From Jeotgalicoccus saudimassiliensis (GTDB taxonomy: Bacteria; Bacillota; Bacilli; Staphylococcales; Salinicoccaceae): DNA of 64,000 bases. Both the position numbers and the translations under genes were made by a program. Below, one piece after another: positions 1 to 8,608 of the stretch; position 1 is the stretch's first letter, and each line of letters starts with the position of its first letter. The notes beneath the pieces were generated by a model. The model was not told the DNA's origin. It worked only from the letters and a program-made list of their open reading frames with translations, and made no database searches. Location: positions 620,001-684,000 of the forward strand of contig NZ_CCSE01000001.1 of assembly GCF_000756715.1 (NCBI RefSeq). Reading direction: 5' to 3'.

Positions 1-17
1 GTCGGAAATTTTCCGAC
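1..17 (-). terminator. Hairpin downstream of the PucR-type regulator
   Basis: A perfect inverted repeat, GTCGGAAA and TTTCCGAC around one base, lies just past the stop codon of the minus-strand regulator. It is cut by the window edge, so any T-run cannot be seen. A terminator is the simplest reading. Confidence 0.45.
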
Positions 18-36
18 GGCTATTTTTAAACTTTAA

Positions 37-1653
37 TTACTGATTTAAATCCTGTATGTGCTGTGAAATAAAGAGGGCGAGACGTATATTTAATGAATGA
101 ACAGAATCCATCACATTAACGTTCAGAAGCTCTTCGCATTTGTTAATACGGTATTTTACCGTATTTCTGTGGACGAAAATCTCATTGGATGTTTTCGTAA
201 TATCACACTGGTTATCCATGTAAATCTGCAGCGTTTTTTTGAGTTCTTTGTCTTTAGTATTTTGCGGAAATGCAAGTTCACCGAGCGTGCTGAGTACGAA
301 CGGACGGACTTTGTCCGGCGGCAGCAGCTGCAGTAACTCCTCGAAATTCCTTGGACGGTATACTTCCAGAAATTCCCGTTGCCCTTCGGACTGGCACAGT
401 TCAAATGTTTCCAGTGCTTCGACGAATGAAGAATGAATCTGTGTAAAGTCGGATACTTCATTCCCGATCCCGAATGACAGAGATTCTTTAAAGAACTTTT
501 TGTACTCCTGCTGCAGGTGTCGGCAGTATGCCTGATAATATTCGTGTTTTTCCTGCAGGAGAATAGCGAATTTATTTGAATCGCCAAAGCCGAAAATACT
601 GATGTTCGGATCGAGTGTGACCAGTACGCTTTTCAGCCATTCAAATGTCAGCTGGTACCGTTCGTTGACGTACTCTGAGTTTTCTATATCACTGCCGGCA
701 TCAATGCCGCAAATAATCACTTTATAATAACTGGAGTCTTTCAGCTGATAGCGTTCGAAAAACTCAGGGTTACTTTCAAAGCTGATTGGAGATCCTTCAT
801 TTGTATTAATCAGTGCGCTGAACAGCAGATTGACGTCTTCCTGTTCTGTTGCACGGATTCTTGAATCTTTATAAATAGCGAAGGACAGTGAGTTAATCGC
901 CTGCTCAATTGCCAGATGACTGAACGGATAACTGATTGTTTCAAGGTTCGAAACGATTAAATAGTAGGGGAAGTAGCTGAATGCAGGTACTTCAAACACA
1001 GCAATCTTACTGTTGAAATCAACGTTAACACTGTCTTTATCCGGGAGATATACATCGTTGAAATATCTCAGGTTTTCTTTCAGCAGTTTTTGATTATTGT
1101 TAAAATCATTGCTTGTAACTTCCACTTTATAAAACGGGTTAATCAGTACGAGCGGCAGGCGTAAAAACTGGCTCAGCTGATTCAGCATACGTTCGACACT
1201 GAATTCTTTTATAAGCATTGAATTCATGCGCTGCTGGACTTCCAGTGCGTAGTAAAGCTTTTCAGTTTCATCCTGGGAAATGTAGGTTGAGATGCTGTGG
1301 GTCGCCTGTCCCAGTTTCCAGTTTTCCGGTATTTCTATGAGCGGGAATCCTAGTTTGTCAGCGTGGTCAATCACGTCCTGATCGATCTTATGGATGAAGC
1401 GTGACAGCTTTATGCCGAGGGCGGCAACCGGTACGCTGTCGAGTTCGCTGATAAAATTAATCAGCGACTGCTGATCACCCTTAAAATTCATCGCAGTAGT
1501 CAGAAGCAGCGTATGCTGTGATGTATAATCCTTAACATCGGGTGTTTCTGTAATATCGACGCTTGTCACTTCGCGTGACAAATCGGCATTTTTATTAATC
1601 AGTTTGAAGTTGCTGAAGCGTTCCAATGATAAAATTTCTCTAATAGATACCAA
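37..1653 (-). CDS. pucR: PucR-family transcriptional regulator of purine/allantoin catabolism
   Basis: This 538-residue protein has the PucR layout: an N-terminal PucR domain of roughly 120 residues, a middle GGDEF-like region, and a C-terminal helix-turn-helix around residues 480-530 with the HRNTVKYRI motif typical of PucR/CdaR proteins. In Bacillus subtilis PucR controls purine degradation genes in response to pathway intermediates. Here the gene is transcribed away from allantoinase and the rest of the allantoin genes, so it is very likely their regulator. The shared 233-bp gap contains an ATTTTGT-N9-ACAAAAT palindrome that could be its operator. The effector (allantoin, allantoate or another ureide) cannot be read from the sequence. 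Confidence 0.85.
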   Translation of the reverse strand: MVSIREILSLERFSNFKLINKNADLSREVTSVDITETPDVKDYTSQHTLLLTTAMNFKGDQQSLINFISELDSVPVAALGIKLSRFIHKIDQDVIDHADKLGFPLIEIPENWKLGQATHSISTYISQDETEKLYYALEVQQRMNSMLIKEFSVERMLNQLSQFLRLPLVLINPFYKVEVTSNDFNNNQKLLKENLRYFNDVYLPDKDSVNVDFNSKIAVFEVPAFSYFPYYLIVSNLETISYPFSHLAIEQAINSLSFAIYKDSRIRATEQEDVNLLFSALINTNEGSPISFESNPEFFERYQLKDSSYYKVIICGIDAGSDIENSEYVNERYQLTFEWLKSVLVTLDPNISIFGFGDSNKFAILLQEKHEYYQAYCRHLQQEYKKFFKESLSFGIGNEVSDFTQIHSSFVEALETFELCQSEGQREFLEVYRPRNFEELLQLLPPDKVRPFVLSTLGELAFPQNTKDKELKKTLQIYMDNQCDITKTSNEIFVHRNTVKYRINKCEELLNVNVMDSVHSLNIRLALFISQHIQDLNQ

Positions 1654-1683
1654 TTATTCATCACCTAAAATCGTATTGATAAA

Positions 1684-1706
1684 ATTTTGTACACATTGCA
1701 CAAAAT
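1684..1706. promoter_or_regulatory. Palindromic candidate operator between pucR and allB
   Basis: Two 7-bp arms, ATTTTGT and ACAAAAT, flank a 9-bp centre that is itself partly symmetric. The site is about 30 bp upstream of the pucR start and in the divergent control region. Placement suggests binding by PucR for both directions, but no second copy with the same sequence was found upstream of allC. Confidence 0.4.
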
Positions 1707-1747
1707 AAAAAATCAGACATAATATATTAACTATATTTATTTCTTCA

Positions 1748-1886
1748 TATAATAGTACACTAATAATAATTAAAACGTAAATATATTAATCTGGCTGCCG
1801 GTTTCACTGCTTAAGTTATGGGTAAAGTATACAGACAGCCGTGTGAAGATTTTGCGTTTTACAGAAATGGTCAGGAGGAATTATAA
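1748..1886 (+). promoter_or_regulatory. Probable allB -10 element and structured leader
   Basis: TATAAT at 1748-1753 is a good -10 element, but no clear -35 is present, as expected for an activated promoter. The leader would be about 125 nt. In it, GGCTG at 1793 can pair with CAGCC at 1836, and TTTCAC with GTGTGAA just beyond, giving a possible folded leader. It does not match a riboswitch class that I recognise. An AGGAGG ribosome site precedes the allB start. Confidence 0.35.
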
Positions 1887-3254
1887 ATGGCTTTTGATTT
1901 AGTTGTAAAAAACGGCCTGGTAATTTTACCGGGTGGAGAAAAGAATGTCGATATCGGTGTAACTGACGGTAAAATCGCAGCAATCGGTACGGATATCGAT
2001 GCAGGCGACGCCCGCGTTGTTGATGCAGCAGGCTTAATAGTATCACCTGGTATGATTGACGCTCACGTACACATCAGTGAACCGGGCGGCAGCATTCGCG
2101 ATCACTGGGAAGGGTATGATACAGGTACACGCGCTTCAGCTAAAGGCGGCGTGACTTCATTTATCGAAATGCCTTTAAACCAAATCCCTGCAACAGTTGA
2201 TGCAGAATCTATTCAGAAGAAATTCGACGCAGGTGAAGACAAACTTTCAGTAGACGTCTACAGCTACGGCGGATTAGTACCGTTTAACCTTAACGGCGGA
2301 ATCCAGGAGCTGGATGATAACGGTGTTGTTGCGTATAAAGCATTCGTAGCAACTGCCGGAGACCGAACAATTGAAGGCGACTTCATGAACGTTGACGATT
2401 ATTCTCTATATGAAGGAATGCGTCAGATTGCGAAGACAGGCAAACTTTTATCAATCCACGCGGAAAATGGACCGATTACAGATAAACTTGGTCAGCTTGC
2501 ACAGGAACGCGGTGAAACATCACTTGCAGCTTACGTGGACTCGCGTCCTGTATTTACTGAAGTCGAACCGATTCAGAAAATTATTTTATTTGCACGCGAA
2601 ACAGGATGCCGTGTGCACATCGTACACGTGGCATGTGAAGAAGGTATAGACCTGATTCACCAGGCTGCAAGTGAAGGCGTGGACATCACTTGTGAAACTT
2701 GTACGCACTACCTGTACTTCTATAAAGAAGAACTGGATGATATCGGACCGGTTGTGAAATGCTCACCGCCAATCCGTGAAAAATCACGCCTTGAAGGAAT
2801 GTGGGACCGCGTATTCGACGGTAAAGTAATGTTCGTAACGAGCGACCACTCACCATGTACACCGGATCTTAAAGATACGGACAACGCGTTTGAAGCATGG
2901 GGCGGAATTTCAGGAATCCAGAACAACGTGGATATGCTGTTTGATGAAGCAGTTCAAAAACGCGGTATGTCACTTGTACAGTTCTCTGACATTATCGCAA
3001 CAAACGTTGCAGAACGCTTTGCACTTGAAGGAAAAGGACGCATCGAAGTTGGATACGATGCTGACTTTGTGCTGATTAAAGGCGATTCTCCGTACACAGT
3101 TGAAAAAGAAGAACTTGAATACCGCAACAAGATCAGTCCGTATATCGGACGTGAAATCGGCGCTCAGGTTGCCGGTACAATTTTACGCGGTGAAGAAATA
3201 TATTCACTTGAAAACGGCGTAAGCGACGTTAAAATCGGTAAATTTTATAAATAA
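1887..3254 (+). CDS. allB: Allantoinase
   Basis: Allantoinase opens the hydantoin ring of allantoin to give allantoate, the first step of the pathway encoded here. The 455-residue length fits the family. Metal-site residues of the cyclic amidohydrolase fold are visible: His60 and His62 in DAHVH, the lysine to be carboxylated (Lys151 in AYKAF), His191 in SIHAE, His247 in HIVHVA and Asp320 in TSDHSPC. The start has a strong AGGAGG site. The gene stands alone in its transcription unit, since a terminator follows and the next gene faces it, but it shares its control region with pucR. Dihydropyrimidinase and hydantoinase are related, but the neighbours strongly favour allantoinase. Confidence 0.93.
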   Translation: MAFDLVVKNGLVILPGGEKNVDIGVTDGKIAAIGTDIDAGDARVVDAAGLIVSPGMIDAHVHISEPGGSIRDHWEGYDTGTRASAKGGVTSFIEMPLNQIPATVDAESIQKKFDAGEDKLSVDVYSYGGLVPFNLNGGIQELDDNGVVAYKAFVATAGDRTIEGDFMNVDDYSLYEGMRQIAKTGKLLSIHAENGPITDKLGQLAQERGETSLAAYVDSRPVFTEVEPIQKIILFARETGCRVHIVHVACEEGIDLIHQAASEGVDITCETCTHYLYFYKEELDDIGPVVKCSPPIREKSRLEGMWDRVFDGKVMFVTSDHSPCTPDLKDTDNAFEAWGGISGIQNNVDMLFDEAVQKRGMSLVQFSDIIATNVAERFALEGKGRIEVGYDADFVLIKGDSPYTVEKEELEYRNKISPYIGREIGAQVAGTILRGEEIYSLENGVSDVKIGKFYK

Positions 3255-3264
3255 TTAAGAGGGG

Positions 3265-3297
3265 CACCGCGCAATTTTTATTGTGCGGTGTTTTTTT
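3265..3297 (+). terminator. Terminator of allB
   Basis: CACCGCGCAA pairs with TTGTGCGGTG and is followed by seven T residues. Confidence 0.85.
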
Positions 3298-3307
3298 AGA
3301 AAGGGCT

Positions 3308-3345
3308 GGTTTACGATGTGCACTCACATTGTAATGCGTCGAACC
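3308..3345. repeat. Solitary imperfect palindrome in a convergent gap
   Basis: TACGATGTG and CACATTGTA form a 9-bp stem with one G-T pair around a CACT loop, flanked by GGTT and AACC. It lies between the two facing terminators of allB and the hydrolase gene. In position it resembles the hairpin arrays elsewhere in the window, although the sequence differs. Confidence 0.35.
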
Positions 3346-3353
3346 ACAACTTC

Positions 3354-3382
3354 AAAAAAATACCGGCCCGACATGGACCGGT
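3354..3382 (-). terminator. Terminator of the alpha/beta hydrolase gene
   Basis: Read on the minus strand, ACCGG and CCGGT form a short hairpin followed by seven T residues. Confidence 0.65.
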
Positions 3383-3399
3383 GTTATAACCAATTCAAT

Positions 3400-4236
3400 T
3401 TAAGTCTGTTGTTCAGCGTGTTTACTCATAAACTCGACTGCACGTTCATATAATGAGATATTCTCAGCGGTAACTTCCTGATCGAAGTTATGCACGGCGG
3501 TATCGACTTCGACGAATTCCGCAACCGGTGCAGATTTTGTGACCTTTCTGCTGAAGAATACCGGAACATCCGGATCGCCCTTGGCGTGCACGGCGAAGAC
3601 CGGCGGCAGCCCGCCCATGTCTTCTTTCGTCAGGCGGTATTTATCATTATTGGCCTCTAGATCAATACCGATCATCTTCTGCCAGTTACCGGCTTTTCTA
3701 TAGTAGAGATAGAGCAGATATCTCGGATCCGGTGATTCGCTCACGGTCACGTAATCGCGGATGTTCCGGCCTGCGAGTTCTTCCGTCAGCATTACGTCCA
3801 GATGTTTCTGGTCGTGGGGCAGGTAGTTAAAGTCGCTGTGGGTAAAGTTGAAATAGCCGTAGAAGTCAATGACGCCGGCGATATCGAAGTCGCGTGCAGC
3901 GATCAGGCTTAAATATCCGCCGGCAGATCTTCCCATTATATAGACAGGGCCGTGTTTCAAAGCAGCTGCAAAGTGATATATGTGTTGTAAGTCGGTAAAG
4001 ATATCATCGATATCAGATTCCGGCGCTAATCTGTAATCTGCAGCCAGCACGTTAAATTTATGTCTGAGTACGTCTATATATTCTGAAGGGAGGTCTGTTC
4101 TTTCTCCGAATACGAGACCGCCGCCGTGTAAATAAATAAGAGTGCCGAGCACATCCGATTCATTTTGTGCGGTGTTTTCATACAGATCACCGTAGAGAGT
4201 ATAAGCATCTGTTTCTTTTATCGTTACTGTAGTCAT
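3400..4236 (-). CDS. Alpha/beta-hydrolase-fold esterase or lipase-like protein
   Basis: A 278-residue cytoplasmic protein of the alpha/beta hydrolase fold. The oxyanion motif HGGGLVFG is near residue 38, the nucleophile elbow GRSAGG near residue 103, and the probable acid and histidine are in GDPDVPV and AVHNFD near the C-terminus. These features match the hormone-sensitive-lipase/BD-FAE group, which hydrolyses esters or amides. It sits between allB and allC but on the opposite strand, so its link to allantoin breakdown is positional only. A formamidase- or carboxylesterase-like role is possible; the substrate cannot be told. An AGGAGG site precedes the ATG. Confidence 0.7.
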   Translation of the reverse strand: MTTVTIKETDAYTLYGDLYENTAQNESDVLGTLIYLHGGGLVFGERTDLPSEYIDVLRHKFNVLAADYRLAPESDIDDIFTDLQHIYHFAAALKHGPVYIMGRSAGGYLSLIAARDFDIAGVIDFYGYFNFTHSDFNYLPHDQKHLDVMLTEELAGRNIRDYVTVSESPDPRYLLYLYYRKAGNWQKMIGIDLEANNDKYRLTKEDMGGLPPVFAVHAKGDPDVPVFFSRKVTKSAPVAEFVEVDTAVHNFDQEVTAENISLYERAVEFMSKHAEQQT

Positions 4237-4323
4237 AATGGTTTAACCTCCTTTATTTACTTGTACTATTATACAGACTAATGAATTTTTGTGTATTTGT
4301 CTAAAGTGAATAATTTAAAAAAT

Positions 4324-4351
4324 GATGATTGTTAGAACTGTCAATGTCATC
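4324..4351. promoter_or_regulatory. Imperfect palindrome upstream of allC
   Basis: GATGATTG and CAATGTCATC are near-complementary arms in the gap between the divergent hydrolase and allC genes, just before AT-rich sequence containing TATAAT-like hexamers. It is a possible operator for the allC-arcC operon. It does not resemble the palindrome upstream of allB. Confidence 0.25.
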
Positions 4352-4407
4352 ATAATTTATAAAATCTATAATTATAAGTGAAATAAGATGAGTGGAGTGG
4401 ATAATCA

Positions 4408-5631
4408 ATGGATATTCGTGAAACCTTTGAAAAACTGGATAAACAGTTTACAAGTTACGGCGGACTGGAACCCCGCGGTATAACACGATTATTATATTCT
4501 GAAGAATGGCGCCAGGCAGTCAGTGCACTGCAGGACATCTTCAAAGAGAACGGCCTGGAAGTTTCAAGCGACGCTGTCGGCAACGTTTCAGGACGTTTAG
4601 TCGGCAGTGAATTCCCTGATGAAACTATCATGAGCGGTTCACACATCGATACTGTTGCTGAAGGCGGACACCTGGATGGTCAGTTCGGAATTTTAGCAGC
4701 ATTAGTCGCAACACTTTACTTGAAAGAAAAATACGGTCAGCCGAAACGCAGCATTGAAGTGCTGTCGATTGCCGAAGAGGAAGGTTCACGTTTCCCGTAC
4801 ACATTCTGGGGCGTTAAGAACTTCTTCAATCTTCAGAACAACGACGATGTTAAAGACATTGCAGACGGCGACGGCATTAAATTCGTCGATGCAATGAGAG
4901 AGTCGGGCTTTGACTTTAAAACAGACGATAAAGTGAGAGACGACATCAAAGCATTCGTAGAAGTACACATCGAGCAGGGCCAGATTCTTGAAAAAGAAGA
5001 AAAACAGATTGGTGTTGTGACAGGCATTGTCGGTCAGAAACGCTATACAATCAACCTAAAAGGTGAAGCGAACCACGCGGGTACTACTCCGATGGGCTAC
5101 CGTAAAGATGCGGTTGTCGCATTTACTGAAATTGTCCAGACACTCGTTCAAAAAGCCCGTGAAATCGGCGATCCGTTAGTAATCACTTTCGGAAGTGTCA
5201 AACCGGTTCCGGGTGTAGTTAACGTAGTGCCGGGCGAAGTTGAATTCTCAATCGATACGCGTCACATCGATGAAGCGGAACTGAACGCATTCGCAAAAAC
5301 TGTCGAGGGAACGATAAATGAAGTCTCGGACAAGTACGGTATCACAGCTGACATTAACTTATGGATGGAACAGTCACCTGCATTAATGGATGAATCAATC
5401 GTTAAGATGATTGAGGAATCTGCTGAAAAAGTTGCAGGCGGTTCATACAAAGTAATGCCTTCAGGTGCCGGGCACGATGCGCAGATTTTCTCAGGCTACA
5501 TGCCGACAGGAATGATTTTCGTGCCGTCAATCGGCGGTATTTCTCACAACATCGAGGAAGCAACAGATGTTGAAGACCTTGTTAAAGGTATTGAAGTATT
5601 GGCTGAAACACTTTACAAATTAGCGTACTAA
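4408..5631 (+). CDS. allC: Allantoate amidohydrolase (M20/M28-type metalloenzyme)
   Basis: This enzyme hydrolyses allantoate, releasing ammonia and carbon dioxide and giving (S)-ureidoglycine. The 407-residue protein has the typical M20-type dinuclear metal site: GSHIDTV with His79 and Asp81, HLDG with Asp90, the acidic pair in SIAEEEGSRF, EVHIEQG, and a final histidine in GAGHDAQ. The dimerisation-domain motif NHAGTTPM is also clear. It is the first gene of an operon that runs without a large gap to arcC. N-carbamoyl-L-amino-acid hydrolase is a close relative, but the adjacent allE and allD genes support allantoate as substrate. Confidence 0.92.
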   Translation: MDIRETFEKLDKQFTSYGGLEPRGITRLLYSEEWRQAVSALQDIFKENGLEVSSDAVGNVSGRLVGSEFPDETIMSGSHIDTVAEGGHLDGQFGILAALVATLYLKEKYGQPKRSIEVLSIAEEEGSRFPYTFWGVKNFFNLQNNDDVKDIADGDGIKFVDAMRESGFDFKTDDKVRDDIKAFVEVHIEQGQILEKEEKQIGVVTGIVGQKRYTINLKGEANHAGTTPMGYRKDAVVAFTEIVQTLVQKAREIGDPLVITFGSVKPVPGVVNVVPGEVEFSIDTRHIDEAELNAFAKTVEGTINEVSDKYGITADINLWMEQSPALMDESIVKMIEESAEKVAGGSYKVMPSGAGHDAQIFSGYMPTGMIFVPSIGGISHNIEEATDVEDLVKGIEVLAETLYKLAY

Positions 5632-5677
5632 ACAAAACTTAAAAATATTTGGATATTATGAAAGGGAGATTTTAATA

Positions 5678-6469
5678 ATGGGTTACTTAAATCATCAGCA
5701 GGGATACAGAGAAGGATTATTGGAAACACGTTCAATCGTTAAAAATGGTGCATTCGCAGTACTGACTCCGGACGGCTTAGTAAATAACGTCGTACCGGGA
5801 TTCGACGACTGTGACATGTCAATCTTAGGTTCACCACGCATGGGTGCACGTTTTGTTGACTACCTTGTAACAGTTAAAAACCAGGGTGGAAACACTCAGG
5901 GGTTCGGCGGAAACGGTGTTCAGACTTTCATGTACGTAGTATACGGAAACGTTACTGCAACAGTTGACGGACAGTCTTACGAACTGGCAGAAGGCGGATA
6001 CGTTTACGTGCCACCACACCTTGAACTGACTTTCGTAAACAACAACAACGGTGAAGACAGCCGCTTATTCCTTTACAAAAAACGCTATCAGGAAGCAGAA
6101 GGCGTTGGGAAACCTGAAATCGTTACAGGCAATGTCAACGACATTCAGCAAAAAGCTTACGAAGGAATGGATGAAGTGCTTGTACAGGATCTTCTTCCTG
6201 CAGACATCGCATACGACATGAACTTCCACATTCTTTCATTCAAACCGGGTGCTTCACACGGTTATATCGAAACACACGTACAGGAGCACGGTGCTTACGT
6301 ATTAAGCGGACGCGGAATGTACAACCTTGACAACAACTGGATGCCGGTTGACAAAGGAGACTACATCTTCATGGGTGCATACGCACTGCAGGCAACTTAC
6401 GCTGTCGGTCTGGATGAGTCATTCTCTTACATTTACTCTAAAGATGCGAACAGAGACATCGAAATTTAA
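5678..6469 (+). CDS. allE: (S)-ureidoglycine aminohydrolase (bicupin)
   Basis: This 263-residue protein is a two-cupin enzyme that replaces the amino group of (S)-ureidoglycine with hydroxyl, giving (S)-ureidoglycolate and ammonia. The first cupin covers about residues 60-135 and the second about 190-255. The second carries the metal-binding set in ETHVQEHGAYVLSG (Glu, His, Gln and His), as in the manganese-dependent enzyme of E. coli and plants. It lies 46 bp after allC and has its own good ribosome site. The fixed stereochemistry it provides is what the next enzyme, AllD, requires. Confidence 0.92.
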   Translation: MGYLNHQQGYREGLLETRSIVKNGAFAVLTPDGLVNNVVPGFDDCDMSILGSPRMGARFVDYLVTVKNQGGNTQGFGGNGVQTFMYVVYGNVTATVDGQSYELAEGGYVYVPPHLELTFVNNNNGEDSRLFLYKKRYQEAEGVGKPEIVTGNVNDIQQKAYEGMDEVLVQDLLPADIAYDMNFHILSFKPGASHGYIETHVQEHGAYVLSGRGMYNLDNNWMPVDKGDYIFMGAYALQATYAVGLDESFSYIYSKDANRDIEI

Positions 6470-6493
6470 TTAAACATTTCAGGAGGCAAAGAC

Positions 6494-7522
6494 ATGTCAG
6501 AAAATCTGGTAATTTCCAATTCAGAAGAACTCCGCGGTTTATTTAAAGAGAAACTGATGCTTAACGGTATGCCTGAGGCGTTTGCGGATCGTGCCGCAGA
6601 CGTTCTCGTCTGGGCAGACGAACGCGGTATTCACTCACACGGTTCAGTACGTATGCAGTATTACTCTGAACGCTGTGCAAAAGGCGGATTCAACAACGAG
6701 CCTGAACTGAAATTCGAGAAAACAGGACCGTCAACAGGTGTCTATCACGGTGATAACGCAGTCGGACACTACGTTGCTTACGAAGCAATGGAAGAAGCAA
6801 TTAAAATGGCGAAAGAATCGGGCATCGGTGCAGTGGGTGTAAGTGAAATGAGCCATTCCGGCGCTATCGGCTACTTCGTTCAGAAAGCAGCTGAAGAAGG
6901 CATGGTTGCTTTATCAATGTGTCAGTCGGACCCGATGGTAGTACCATTCGGCGGCTCGGAACCGTATTTCGGTACGAACCCGATTGCATTCGCAGCACCG
7001 CGTAAAAACGATACACCAATCGTTTTCGATATGGCGACAACAGTGCAGGCATGGGGTAAAATCCTCGACGCACGCTCGAAAAATAAAGATATTCCGGACA
7101 CGTGGGCAGTCGACAAAGACGGTAACCCGACAACTGATCCATACGCAGTAAACGCACTGCTTCCGGTTGCAGGACCGAAAGGTTACGGCTTAATGATGAT
7201 GGTTGATATTCTGTCAGGCAGTCTCTTAGGCCTGCCGCACGGAAAACACGTATCAAGCATGTACAAAGATTTAAGCGAATACCGCCGTTTAGGCCAGTTC
7301 CACCTCGTAATCAATCCTGACTTCTTCAGCTCAAGAGATGCTATGGAAGAGAAGATGGATACGATGGTTGATGAACTTCACGGAAACAAACCGGCAACAG
7401 GATTCGACCAGGTATACTACCCGGGTGAATTAATGGAAGCTCAAAAAGCTGAATACGAAAAATCAGGCATTCCGATTCCAGAAGATATCATGGAGTATTT
7501 AAAGTCAGATACACCATATTAA
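6494..7522 (+). CDS. allD: Ureidoglycolate dehydrogenase (first copy)
   Basis: A 342-residue member of the malate/L-sulfolactate/ureidoglycolate dehydrogenase (LDH2) family, which is unrelated to classical lactate dehydrogenase. It would oxidise (S)-ureidoglycolate to oxalurate with NAD. Family motifs are plain: RGIHSHGSVR near residue 35, SHSGAIGYF near 117, FGTNPIAFA near 155, and GPKGYGLMMMVDILSG near 230. The gene starts 24 bp after allE with an AGGAGG site. A close paralogue follows directly. Which copy carries the main activity cannot be decided from sequence. Confidence 0.88.
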   Translation: MSENLVISNSEELRGLFKEKLMLNGMPEAFADRAADVLVWADERGIHSHGSVRMQYYSERCAKGGFNNEPELKFEKTGPSTGVYHGDNAVGHYVAYEAMEEAIKMAKESGIGAVGVSEMSHSGAIGYFVQKAAEEGMVALSMCQSDPMVVPFGGSEPYFGTNPIAFAAPRKNDTPIVFDMATTVQAWGKILDARSKNKDIPDTWAVDKDGNPTTDPYAVNALLPVAGPKGYGLMMMVDILSGSLLGLPHGKHVSSMYKDLSEYRRLGQFHLVINPDFFSSRDAMEEKMDTMVDELHGNKPATGFDQVYYPGELMEAQKAEYEKSGIPIPEDIMEYLKSDTPY

Positions 7523-7539
7523 AAGGTGAGGTTTTGTAA

Positions 7540-8589
7540 ATGCGTGTAACTAAAGATGAACTATTTGAGTTAATGAAAAATAAGCTTCATAAAGCAGGAT
7601 TAAATGAAGATGCAGCGGCGGACATCAGTGACGTACTGACGTTTGCCGACCACCGGGGCATTCATTCCCACGGTGCTGTGCGCGTCGAGTATTACGCGGA
7701 ACGTATAGCAAAAGGCGGCATCACAAACGATCCGGAATACAAGTTTGAAAAGACAGGGCCCTCTACAGCTGTTCTTGACGGCGACAACGGTCCCGGACAC
7801 CAGGTTGCCAAACAGGGCATGGACAAAGCGATTGAAATTGCACGCGAAAACGGTGTGGCCGTTGTCGGTATGACCAACATTTCCCACTCCGGTGCGCTCG
7901 GCTACTTCGTAGAACAGGCAGCTGAACAGGACATGGTTGCAATTTCAGTCTGCCAGTCCGATCCGATGGTCGTGCCGTTCGGCGGTACTGATCCGTACTT
8001 CGGAACAAACCCGATTGCGTTCAGTGCACCGACGAATGACGAGCGTATAATTACGTTCGACATGGCGACGACAGTGCAGGCGTGGGGCAAAGTCCTCGAT
8101 GCCCGTTCAAAAGGCAACGATATCCCCGACACATGGGCAGTAAACGACAAAGGTGAACCGACGACAAACTCGCGCGATGTTCACGCACTCGTTCCTGTTG
8201 CAGGACCGAAAGGTTACGGCCTGATGATGATGGTGGATATTCTGTCGGGGAGTCTCTTAGGCCTGCCGCACGGTGTACACGTATCAAGCATGTATAAAGA
8301 TTTAACAGCAGGCAGACAGCTCGGCCAGCTTCATGTCGTTATTAACCCGGCGCATTTCACAGATATTGACAGATTCAAGCGCCAGCTTTCAACGATGCTC
8401 GATGAACTGAAAGAGCAGGCACCGGCACCAGGATTTACAGAAGTCAATTATCCGGGAGAGCGCGGCAGAATGCGTGCGGAGAAATACGACGAAGAAGGCA
8501 TCGAAATTGTCGATGAAATTTATGATTACCTCGTGAGTGACGACATTCATTTTGACCGTTACCACGGCAAGAACAGATTTGCAGAATAA
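7540..8589 (+). CDS. Second ureidoglycolate dehydrogenase-like protein
   Basis: A 349-residue paralogue of the preceding AllD that shares all family motifs: RGIHSHGAVR, SHSGALGYF, FGTNPIAFS and GPKGYGLMMMVDILSG. It is clearly a tandem duplicate. The third-position GC content looks higher than in the first copy and the C-terminus is longer, ending in a basic tail, so the two have been separate for some time. It may be redundant, may prefer another 2-hydroxy acid (for example the product of a side reaction), or may form mixed oligomers with the first copy. Calling it allD as well is reasonable, but its substrate is inferred. Confidence 0.82.
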   Translation: MRVTKDELFELMKNKLHKAGLNEDAAADISDVLTFADHRGIHSHGAVRVEYYAERIAKGGITNDPEYKFEKTGPSTAVLDGDNGPGHQVAKQGMDKAIEIARENGVAVVGMTNISHSGALGYFVEQAAEQDMVAISVCQSDPMVVPFGGTDPYFGTNPIAFSAPTNDERIITFDMATTVQAWGKVLDARSKGNDIPDTWAVNDKGEPTTNSRDVHALVPVAGPKGYGLMMMVDILSGSLLGLPHGVHVSSMYKDLTAGRQLGQLHVVINPAHFTDIDRFKRQLSTMLDELKEQAPAPGFTEVNYPGERGRMRAEKYDEEGIEIVDEIYDYLVSDDIHFDRYHGKNRFAE

Positions 8590-8608
8590 ATATTAATGGA
8601 GGTACATG

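Noticed and set aside
3400-4236. Ureidoglycolate lyase or allantoin racemase for the gene between allB and allC
   Set aside because: The sequence has the HGGG and GRSAGG motifs of alpha/beta hydrolases, which neither of those enzymes has.
6864-8287. Several antisense frames of 60-130 codons across the two allD genes
   Set aside because: They mirror the strongly conserved sense frames, lack ribosome sites and resemble no family.
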